From Agapetus fuscipes (lineage: Eukaryota > Arthropoda > Insecta > Trichoptera > Glossosomatidae): 64,000 nucleotides of DNA. The translations under genes and the position numbers were made by a program. The stretch lies in NCBI GenBank assembly GCA_951799405.1, contig OX637363.1, positions 3,968,001 to 4,032,000 on the forward strand. The letters are read 5' to 3'. The first letter of the stretch is position 1. Each line of letters starts with the position of its first letter. Below the pieces are notes generated by a model. The model saw only the letters and a list, made by a program, of their open reading frames with translations. It was not told the DNA's origin and searched no databases. Of the stretch, positions 22,504-34,600 are shown piece after piece.

Positions 22504-22682
22504 TTAGTAAGGCTTGCACTTCTTGGGGTCGATGCATTTGCCTCCCTTGCACTCTCTGATGAAGCCTGGAGCACAAATGCATCCAGACTTGCTGGCAGAC
22601 TTCCCGAGTGGCTTCCTGTTGGCACAGGTAACCTCACAATCGTCACAGGTCTTGTTGGCCCAGATTTGGTTTTCACCACACT
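22504..22682 (-). CDS. TIL gene terminal exon
   Basis: The acceptor is ttttcag before 22682. Translation begins CGENQIWANKTC and ends IDPKKCKPY, stop. It has nine cysteines: the GC-x-C pair is present, the two cysteines expected between the fourth and that pair are missing, and an extra one occurs in RECKGGKC. It is unlike the A and B repeats and so is an old, unduplicated domain. Confidence 0.9.
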
Positions 22683-25600
22683 CTGAAAATACCACAAAAT
22701 GAATGAGTTGTGTTACTGATCATTGTCAAAAATTAGCCAATGAAGTCTGCGCATGGACGTCTAAGATAGGATCTTTTAATTAGAACTACTGAAGCTAGCA
22801 GCCATATTGTTGAAGCGACAGATGAGTCAAATTTATCATCATTTCGCTCATTTGCTGCAACAAAGTCTTATCTCAAAAATAACAACTTTTCATAAAATGC
22901 AATTTATTCATTGGGCCGGTGTGGTTTGCCATTTATTCACATAGATCTGCGACTTAACCTTTCCACTTTCAATATTTTGGCTATATGAATACGCCCAGAG
23001 CAGAATACTTTTTCTTGCACATTTGTAAAACATTTATTGTTTCCTACCTTAATAAGATTGCCAACACTTGTGAACAAACTATGTGCATAGTCACATGTAT
23101 TAGTTATTCAAGAACAACAATCACAGAGGTTTAGCACATTTCACTTGCAAACTTTTGAATTCTTTAACACAGATGTCAGGGATAAGTTCAAAGTTGAATG
23201 ATGTCTATGATTGACAGCCGCACTGTATGCAAGTTTACACTTGACGCCAATGCGCGTCACTAAAGGGTTTTGTTTTTCAAACAAAATTCAAGGATACCTC
23301 ACACACTTTGTTTTATTTCAATTTTAAGATGGGAAGCCCTTAATGAATCTGTACTGTTACTGTATCCTGCCGCCGTTCCACTAGGGGTGGCCGGTACCTC
23401 CGCAGATGCGCCTCCACTTTTTTCTGTCCTTACAAACCACTTTCATTTCCTCAATATTCATCACCTTTTTCATACATACTCTTCTCTTATTTTCACTCTG
23501 CATGTTCCATTCTTTCGCAATCTCACCTATTTGGTCTAACCATTCTTTCCTCGGCCTTCCCCTTCCGCGCTTTCCTCTGACATTTCCTTTGTACACTTTC
23601 TTCGTTAGTCGTTCATCATCCATTCTTTCGAGATGTCCGAACCATCTCATCGTACTTTTTTGTACTTTCATTCTCACATTCTCTTTTATACCACACTCGT
23701 TCATGACCCAATCATTACGTACTCCATCATTCAGTGTATTTCCAGCCATTGCTCTCAGGTAAGCCATTTCAACCGTACATACTTTACTCAGCTCACATTC
23801 ATTAACTGTCCACGCCTCACTTCCATACATCAATGTCGGAACCAATATGCCATTGTGGACCGCCAATCTCATATTCTTCGTAAGTTTCCTATTTCTTGCA
23901 ATTCTTCCAATCGTTCCCATTACACTTCTTCCTCTACTAGCACGCTTTTCCAATTCTTTCGTCAATTTCCCATTCGACTCAAACTTGCTTCCCAGATAAT
24001 CAAATTCTTTCACGACCTCCACTCTTGTTTCATTCAGTCTTATCTCAATTTCCTCGCATTCCTCAGTCCTGTCAAACACTAATACTTTCGTCTTACTGGC
24101 ATTCACTTTTAAACCGTTCTTACTAAAAGCATCATTCATTTTGGTGAGTATCATCTGGAGCTCCTCCGCTGTATCAGCCAACACTACGGCATCGTCAGCA
24201 TAGAGAAGAACTCCAACATTCGTCTCACCCACTTTCACACCATAATGAGAAATTTCTGCTTCTTTCATACAATTGTCCATGATTATGTTAAATAACCACG
24301 GACTCATTACACACCCCTGTCGTACTCCCTTGTAAACATCAACCCATTCGCTACATTTACCATCCACTCTTACACACGCCAAACTATTTTCATAGATGGC
24401 GCGTATTCCATTCAGAAGCTTGCCGTTCACACCGTACTTTAGGAGTACTTTTCACATCATACCTCTGTCCACCGAGTCAAAAGCCTTCTCGAGATCCACA
24501 AAAGCCGTGTAGACCTTCCGACCCACAGCCAGATGTTTTTCAACAATCTGTCTGAGAGTGAAGATCTGGTCTACACACCCTCTTCCTGGCATAAAGCCAG
24601 TCTGGATATCAGAAACCCCAATGACCCAAAACCCAAATGACCGGTAGACAGTCTCACTTTTTTTATGAGAACCTTACACAATACTTTACCAGCTATACTG
24701 GGAAGACTGATGGGCCTGAAATTTTGGCAGTCCTTTTTGTCACCTTTTCCTTTGTAGATAGGAACAATGACCGCCTTTTTCCAGTCCATCGGCACTTTAC
24801 TCTCTTTCACACACATCTTGCACAGTTCAAACATCCATTCAACCATGCATTCCCCAGCACATTTGATCATCTCAGCATTCACACCATCATTCCCAGCAGC
24901 TTTTCCATTCTTCAGATCTTTTATACTTATTATCACATCCTCTTTCACAATTTCTTCATCGCTGTCATTATATTCAACATCATAATAGTCTCTTTCGCCC
25001 TGAATGAAATTCGCCATGAATGACTGTATATTATATACTCACTGCAATGCTTTGGATCGATGCACTTTCCATTGTCTCTGACAAATCCAACCTTGCAGAC
25101 ACAGCCTACACGGTTCTTGGCACAGCTGGTAGGGGAGCGGTTAGAGCAGGTGCCTTCACAGCGACAATTTCTCGAGTGCTCTTCGTTCTGTCCACATGTC
25201 TTACCTACAAAATATGATTAAAAAATTGAAGTCTGCTGAATAGAAGAAAATGCAAGCCATGCCAGACTCACCCACTGTAGCTTATAAGTTTATAATTGGT
25301 TAGCATCTTCTTAAAAGTTTGTGAAATAGAGAACACTGTAAGATGAGAGACCATTTCTCAAGAATGAGCCATGATAGACTAAACCACACCATAGTTTGTG
25401 TGTACGGTGACAGATGACTAACGTTGACCGGTCCGTAGTCCAGTGGTAACACTTTGGACTTGTAAATGGAAGGTTGGGGGTTCGAATCCCGGCGGAGCAC
25501 AAAAAATATACCATTTATTTATTCAAATTTGCTCTTCGCTGGGTTGAAAAATTCATAAACCTTTACCAGTGACCGGTCATCGAAAGGTCCATCCAGCCTT

Positions 25601-28600
25601 ACAGCAACTGGGTCTTGCTTGAGAATTGGCGCCTTCTACAGCGACAAAAAAGCTCGCAGAGGGCTCTTGAGGTGTGATACACACAAAAACAGCGCTCACC
25701 AAATAAATCAGCCTAATTTTATTTTAATTATTTTTTTATAATTGTGGGGCATGCCATCATGCTTTATACTAGTTTTCACACCTGCATACAGCCACCTTGG
25801 GGTACCTATATGTATATGGACTAAGCACAAACATGAATTTTAGAACTTTAGAATGAAGTTTGCTTGCCGAGAAAAAGGTTCAGAAATGTTGGGTTAAAAT
25901 TTTCTGGTAGTGGATGAAATTAATTGTAAATTAATTATTTTGTACCTGACGATGGAAACATTGTTTCCGAAACCGGTCGTACATTATTAAATTTTACTCG
26001 CCCCGTAACCTTATACAATTTGTTTTTTATTTTTTATTTTAATTTTTTAATTGTCAGGTAGCTAGAATGTCAGATAGCTACCTGTTACAAAGAGGAAGAA
26101 GACATATCCAATATGAACACGACTGTCTCCCGCCAGTAAAAATCTTGGCTGGGGCGGTAAATTTAAATTGGCTGCATGTAATCTGTAATCTTAGTACGAA
26201 AATCTTGTGATTTTACTAATAGCCCTTATTTTAATTGCAGCAAATTTAAATTGGCTATAGTTTGGTAATCAAATCGTAACATTATATATATATATATATA
26301 TCAGGCTTATTTATTTTTAATTGCACATGATAAGAGAGGGCCGTTTTTGTGTGTGTCACACCTCAAGGGCCCTCTCCGATCACGGATAAGACTTCTTGAA
26401 AAGGTGCGTCTTGAGAGCTCCGCGAAATATGCCCATAGATTTGGAGTTCTTCACTCCGGGTGGCAGTCTGTTCCACTCTACCGGACCCGCAACACAGAAA
26501 GCACGGTCTCCAAAATTTGTACGGATCTGACGGTGATTGTATAGATTATAGATCTAATAGATTATACATCTAGGTATTATCCAAGCACACAAGAGCACAA
26601 AAATTTGGTAAAGTGACATAAATAATTGACAAATTTATCCTAACCTCACTTTACACAGAAACATGATATGAGTGTAATATTTGCGTATTGAATTATTTAC
26701 TTCGCAAAAAAAAAAACGCAACTAAGCTACACATCTAGTGTAACTTCTTGCCGCGTTATCCCCGAGGGGGTCGCATGTGGCGAGTTGAACCTATTTATTT
26801 TTACAGGTAAGGGGGCCGGCCTTACGCCAACCACTTCAGATGAAGTGGGAGTTTCCCAGCTCCCGAGAGGGCTGGTACTCATTTCTTGTGAAGGCTGAGT
26901 AAACCTTGCCGGTATTTTTATTATGGGGTTTGTAATAAACACCGAAACGGAAAATCATTTCTGACACCCTCGCCTCGGCGGGATTCGAACCCGAGCTCAC
27001 GGCATGGAATGCAAGCATTCTACCAACTGAGCTATCGACCGGATCATTCAATCACTTCAATTCGTGATTTGTCGCAAAACATTTGCGAAGAGTGCAATGC
27101 TAAATTTCATATTTTGTTATTGGTTGCTAAGGATGGCGGTGATACTCATACAAGACTGTTATTATTTTATTCGCCGAGAAAAAAGTTTCCAATTAAAAAA
27201 CGTTCAGACCTCATAGTTCAAGGCTCATGTTTCGACCAGATTATATAAGTAGGTACTTACTTTGCCATGAAACAAAAATAAAATTATAAGATCAGCACGT
27301 TAATTGACATTGACAATATTGTGTCATCACCCAGCCGGGTTGCTAGAAAAAAGGCATACAAATACCTTGTATTGCTTGCTAAGGATGTCATTCCAATACA
27401 ATACTTACTGACGTTTGCTTGCCGAGAAAAAAGTTCCAAATTTAAAAATTTTTGGACTTCATTGGCTGATAGAATGTGTAAGGGATTAAAAAAGATTTTC
27501 AATTAAAGGAGGGGGGGGGGGGGGGGGATTTATGATAATCTCTAATCTAAATTGCAAAGATATAATAACATTTAAAACGCATATCAAATGCATGCCCACA
27601 AACAAACACGTGTAGTTCGCGCTTACAAATTTTGAATGTGTACCTACCTACTTACTTACAAATAAAATCCAAACCTCAAAAATATCTTTGCAACTTAGAT
27701 TATAGATTATTATAGATCCCCCCCCCCTCTAATTGAAATGTGCGAAATCTTTTTTAATCCCCTACACATTCTATCAGCCAATGAAGTCCAAACATTTTTA
27801 AATTTGGAACTTTTTGTCAGTATTGTATTGGAATGACATCTATATATATATATATATATCTCAATGCTTATTAGTCAAATTCTACACAATTTGAGCTAAG
27901 AAAACCCGTAAAACTTGATAATGTGAGAGTTATTTTAAATATTTTTAAAATAAATTTCTTGTTTTCATAAGACACATTGGTACAGTACACATGCAAACAT
28001 TGCTCATGTAAAATTTTCTCAATGGTGTATACGATAAACAAGAACTAAGGCAGCGTACTGGCTTTGTGCTGCTCGATATCCGGAGCCCCGTGCCCGAAGT
28101 TCCTCACGAGGACGGAGCACCTGCCCCATCCAGCCGAGAGCACCCGTCTTATCGCAGGGCTGAGCCCCGTGCCGAAATTCTTTCGGAGTGTGGAGCACCC
28201 GACCTCCTCCCGCCAAAAGCATCGCCGTGCCTAAAGGCCGGCGCAACGAACATCGACTCTACCAGCATCCCAGCATCAGGACTTATGCCGTCACAGTGAG
28301 CGTATCGAAGCCTTTAACTCATGAACTAATTTAACTTAGATTCCCCAGTCAGTCTTGCCGTTTTGGCGTGGTGATACCCTCGATTGTCTGTTTCAATTTG
28401 TAATAAATCCCCTCTTTCCTTTACCTTGTTTTTATCTACCATACCCTATATTTTGAACCTTTTTAGCATCAGTGGAAAGCGAGCAAGGTGTTGGGCCACG
28501 AACACCACCCTGAGGAGTCTCTTTTTCTAGCCGGTCATCTGCAAAAGCGCGCAACCTAACTTCAAAGGAGCCCCATTGTCAGTTGTCGGAATCCTAACCT

Positions 28601-31600
28601 CAACGAGGTGACGGTTTGCGGCGGGGGACCCAGCAGGGGCGCACGCGGCAAATCATCTCATTACATAATATTGAAGCAAAGGCTTACAGCACAGTTCCTT
28701 CTTGATGCACACTTTGTTAGTCTTGGATTTGTAGACAAAGCCAGGCTTGCAACTGCAGCAGCCGGTCACAGTCTCATCTGCACTGTCGCAGTAGCTCACG
28801 GTGACCTTGCCCTGGTTGTACACTTCATTTGGATCCTTGCAAGACGCTGAAACAAATGTCAAATATTACATACAGTTAATGTTTCCATTTCTATTGCATT
28901 CCTATTTAGTTATTAACGTTTTCGCTCTTAAATATTGCGGCTATATGAATACCCCCAGTGTGGTATACTTTTTCCCGCACATTTTTAAAAATATTTATTG
29001 ATTTCCTACTGTAATTGATTGACGACACATCAAATTATGTGCACAGTCACATGTAGGTATTAGTTATTCACAATTTAAATCACACAATTTAAGAGCAACT
29101 GGACGATTCATAAAAATACTGACATTTGAAATACTGCTCTTATCGCCAAAGAATATAAATTATTGTTGAAGAAAATATTATCAAAATATATTTTTTCAAT
29201 GATAACAAACCAATACGATCATCATCAACCCCTACGCAAAGATCAGGCCGACGCAAAGCAATGTCGGTCTGATTTCTTACTGTCAATACAAAAAACACAA
29301 TAACACTAACTCAAAGACCAGCGCCATTTCGAACCTCTGAAAAGATCGAAGCGCCTGGCTAACCGTTGATAATGCCCATCGAAGCCTATGGGCGAAACTG
29401 TTCGGAAAAAACAACCAGACTACGGCTACACAGCCTGAAAAAGTTATTATTATGTCAACTATCGGCTGTGAAAGCTTTAATGTACAATTATCATCCACAA
29501 GGTAGTGGATTAAATTAATATTGAAGCAAAGGCTTACGGCACAGTTCCTTCTTGATGCACACTCTGTTGGTCTTGGATTTGTAGACAAAGCCAGGCTTGC
29601 AACTGCAGCAGCCGGTCACAGTCTCATCTGCACTGTCGCAGTAGCTCACGGTGACCTTGTCCTCATTGTACACTTCATTTGGATCCTTGCAAGACGCTGA
29701 AACAAATGTCAAATATTACATACAGAGTGTTTCCATTTCTATTGCATTCCCATTTAGTTATTAACGTTTTCGCTTTTGAATATTGCGGCTATATGAATGT
29801 GGTATACTTTTTCTCGCACATTTTTAAAAATAATTATTGATTTCTTACTGTAATTGATTGATGACACTTCAAATTATGTGCACAGTCACATGTATTAGTT
29901 ATTTAAGAACAAAGATCACACAGGTTTAGCACATATTTCCACTTGCAGACTTTGAATTCTTGAACACAGATGTCAGGGATAAGTTAAAAATGGATAATTT
30001 CTATGATTGATAGCCGCACTGTATGCAAGCTTACACTTGATGCCTATGCGTGTCACCCACAGTTGAAGGGTTAAGAAAATCTATTTTGAGTCTGATCCTT
30101 GTACATTTCTATTCATGATAGTAGCCACCTGATAATATAAAGTTTTTCATTTTTTTAAGCAATTACCTGATTCGGACCACAACAAATACTCTCTAACAAA
30201 ATAATAGCCAGATCTTTTACATTGACAAATTTCAATGTTAGCATGGAGTAAAGTAAATGTTACTAACGGCAATCTTCAACGCGGATGCAGACGCCTCCCG
30301 CCTTATCCAAGACGTATCCATCCTTGCAGTAGCAGCCCACTTCCTTGGTGGAGGAGGAGCAGCTTGGGTGTTTGTTGGCGCAGGTTGGACGGCAGCTAGG
30401 GATGTCATTTCTCAACTCTTCGTTAGGTTTGTCACAAGTTGCTGCACAAAAAGCCAGAACATACAAAAGGGATCTTTTTCTGTAAAAACTAAATTAAGTA
30501 GGTACCTAGGTATATATATATTTACTGCCGACTACGAGAAAACTTGTAATAATAATATTTCAATTATTTATTTGGTGAGTGCTGTTTTTGTGTGATCACA
30601 CCTCAAGAGCCCTCTGCGAGCTTGGCCGTTGCTGTAGAAAGCGGCAATTCTCAAGCAAGACGGCTGGATGGACCTTTGGTGACTGGTCTTTGGTAAAGGT
30701 AGATTAATTTTTCAACCCAGCTGTTGCTGTTACTGTATCCTGCCCCCATTCCACTAGGAGTGGCCTGTTCCTACGCAGATGCGTCTCCACTTTTTTCTGT
30801 CCTTGAAAGAAAAGCTTCTTTCATCTCTTCTTACCTCTTTCATCTCTTCAACATTCATCACTTTCTTCATACATACCTACTCTTCTCTTATTCTCACTCT
30901 GCAGGTTCCATTCTTTCGCAATCTTACCTATTTAGTCTGTCCATTTTTTCCTCGGCCTTCCCCTTCCACGCTTTCCTCTGACATTTTTTCTGTACAGCGA
31001 AGAGCAAATTTGAAAAATTAAATATTTTTTCGTGCTCCGCAGGGATTCAAACCCACTGCCCTTCAATCATGAGTCCAAACTGTTAACCACTAGACTACAG
31101 AACGGTCAATACCTTGTGTTCTTTTCTAGGACTCCAACTGCGAGTTATCTTGCCCTGTGTTTACTTGCCATTATTGTGCAGCTACGATTAAACTCTAAAT
31201 TATCAGTGGTAATATCACACATTCTGAAGTACTCATTTCTTGTGAAGGCTGAGTAAACCTTGCCGGTTTTTTATTTTGGGTCTTGAAATAAACACCGAAA
31301 CAAGAAATCATTTCTGACACCCTCGTTGTGATTCGAACCCGATGTTCTCGGCATGGAATGCAAGCACTCTACCAGCTGAACTATCAACCAGACCAAATTT
31401 CTGAAAATTGACGTGGGAGTAAATGTGTTAACAACTGTATTCACCAATCCTACTAGCATTTCACTTTAGTTCCTACATCCATATTCACCAATAATACACC
31501 CGTATTCACAAATCCTACTAACACTTTTCTTTAATTCCTACATCCGTATTCACCAATAATACAGCCGTAGTATTCACCAATCCTACTAACACTTCCCTTA

Positions 31601-34600
31601 GAGTTCATTAGTTCTCAGAACTTTATTGTAGCAATGACCAAAACCTCACACATGGCTCGTGAAGTATGATTGTATTAAAAAAGTATAAGAATGATGACAA
31701 ATAAAGCCAAGTATATGCTTACGGCAGTCTTCAGTCAGTATGCACACTCCATCATCCTTGTCAAGGACATATCCGTTCTTGCAATAACAGCCTTCTCCAA
31801 CGCTTTGGTCACATGCTGGATTCCTGTTCAGACATGTTGCTCTGCAGAGTTGGGTAACCTGAACGTATTCTTCATTAGGCTTGCTGCATGATGCTGAAAA
31901 AATTATATTATATTGATTGTAGAGGCATCAACTTTATAATCGTTCATCTTAAGAGATAAAAAGTAAAATTAAGATGACTTTATACCAACTCCAAAGTTTT
32001 CCTAAAAACTTATAAGAATTTGCTTTATTGACTAAAAGTTTGGTATGAGGCTGGCTCCGCATGCTGTAAAAACTTTGGTTCACTTTTGCCAATGCTACTC
32101 CAGTTTCAAGGAAAGGCGGCAGGAGTTGCTAAAATTATTTTCATGTGAGGTTTGGTTTATTTTGCATGTACACATACAGCATGTGTAACGTGAACTTACA
32201 TGTGCCAGCTTGTGGGCATGTATAAAATATGAGCCTGAAATGACAATATTATTAGAAAACCTATGAACTGGATTGCGTGGCTTCCTTATGTGTATGTGTC
32301 CGCCTCTAGTATAGTCTACTGAGAGTTTGAATGTGTGCATGTGCCCAGGCACGTAGTTGGTATGTGTAACTAGAATAATATGGAACAATACAGAAGTGTG
32401 TGGTTCACTATAGAAGGATCCGGAATATGCGAGGGACGTCCGTTTAGACGCTATAAATTTGGACCGCAATTGTGTGAGAGACGAGTGTCGATTGAAACAC
32501 TGAGCCGTGAAGTCGATAAACCAAGAGCTATAAATTAGTACAATGTAAACCGACATTGTGTAAAATAAATCTAAAAAACATTAAATGCAGTTTAAGAACC
32601 CAACTAAAATCTAAAGATACCTAGATAAGCTGAAGGCAAAAGTGACAAGTAAGGATAACACTGTTAGATTAAATGCGGATGATGATATTAGTATAGGTGT
32701 TAATCAAGAAAACATGGCTTTAATTTATGAATATGTACAGATACTTACGGCATTCTTCAACAAGAATACAATCCCCGTTTCTGTCTAGTACATATCCTTC
32801 TTTACAGAAGCATCCTTCAGTTGGTGTCTGTTCACATGATGGCTCCCTGACCAGGCAGGAGGCTCTGCAGGTGCCGAGCTGCTCTTTGTACACCTCATTG
32901 GGCTTGCTGCATGATGCTGAGAATCAACAAAGAAACAAAATTTACAAAGTTGCATTATTTAATTTTGTATTAGCTTACAGACAAAATTAAATCAGGGTAA
33001 TCTATGATATACATTGCAAAGATGTGTTACATTAAATATTCATATTACATGCATGCCCACAAGCAGACACATGTTAGTTCGCATTTATACATGCCGCATG
33101 TGGACCTACAACATAAAAACCCTGATCTCAAATGCACATAAGCCCTACAACTGTTGACGATCATCCCTGAAAAGGGAGTGCGACATTGGCAAAGTGAACC
33201 ATTTATTGCAATATAGGTGGTCAGCCTCATACCAAGTCATAGAATACCACAATATCAATCTTCAATCATTAAGTCTAGCATCTCTGATACACTTGTCCAT
33301 GACTATGTTAAATAGCTAACGAATCATCACACATCCTTGTCTTACACCCATAAGAACTTCAAACCATTCACTATACTCACCATCAATACGAACACACGCC
33401 ATACTGTTTCATAGTTTGCATGGACCGCATTTAGGAGAGCCCCATTCACTCCATATTCTTTCAAAACATCCCACAACATACCTCTGTCCCAGTGGCGTGC
33501 ATATCATAAAGACCATTAGTCCTCGCCGAACTTACTTTTTAGAAAAGAAAAAATATTTTTGAAACAATAATTTTAATAAGAAACAATATTAATCGACGCC
33601 TAAAAGATAGGCAATTTTCGTAGCCCCGAATTAGACATTTGTAAGTTAGCGCCTACCGTTTTCACGCATGCAATACGCTCAGCGCGGTCCGGCAACGAGA
33701 TTTTAAACTGTAGCTCGGTTCCAGCGCGGCAATACATTTAAACCAAATTGCACTCATACATCCACATGTGGCCACCGTCTGTACGCTTCAACTCAGGCTT
33801 GCCTGGGTCAAAAGACAATAATAATTGGGAACGCACTTACGTCATAGTAGAGTAGAGACAGAAATAAACTGGTGATATATATGAAAGAGATGCAGAAAAG
33901 AAGTGTGTGAGTTTTAACTTTTTGTTCATTCTCCAATTTCTTCCAAGCCCGCGCGCGTTGTTTTTGACGTCTGTGATTGTTTTTGTGATTTATTGTGAAA
34001 CTTAATTATTACAATGGATAACTGATAACATCATTAAGTCAGTGGTTTTATGCCTTAGATACTGTGTGTGTTTGGAAGAATTGAGAAAAACGGCATTTCT
34101 TAAGGCCACTTCAAGTATCGAGTTATTGACTTGTCTTATTATAATCAATCATTTACTCTGATATTTGATTCTCAGGCGGCTTCCACTAAGCTTTTCATTA
34201 TTTATTTGTAAGTGTCGTGGGACCAGAACAACTACATAATGCTAGAGATTCTACAATGACTAAGGTAAGAGTTTCATAGATACTTTAAAGGTCCGTCTGA
34301 AACAGCAAGAAAAAACCACGGTGGTTATTTATTTAAGACAACTAATGCAATATTATTTCATTTTTAGGTTCAGGTTGGAATTACGGTCGTTTTACATGTT
34401 TACAATAATTATAACTACACAGTTTTTTTTAACGGATATTACACGAACCGTCATAAGACAACTTACATTATTCTCTTATAACAGTTCGTGAAATATCCGA
34501 TAAAAAAACCTACCTGTAATTATTGTAAATATTATTTCAGTTTTATACATGAAGGGACTATGTTATATGTTTCTTAACATTGTTTTCAGATAATTGCTAT

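Noticed and set aside
25429..25500. Possible tRNA gene
   Set aside because: The A and B boxes are good, but the acceptor stem does not pair well and the sequence continues into an S2 SINE body present in several copies.
26975..27043. Possible tRNA gene on the minus strand
   Set aside because: It is the head of SINE S3; the same body follows it at 6085 and 31231.
32095..32556. 153-codon minus-strand frame
   Set aside because: It overlaps an S1 SINE and lies within a TIL-gene intron; no protein similarity is visible.
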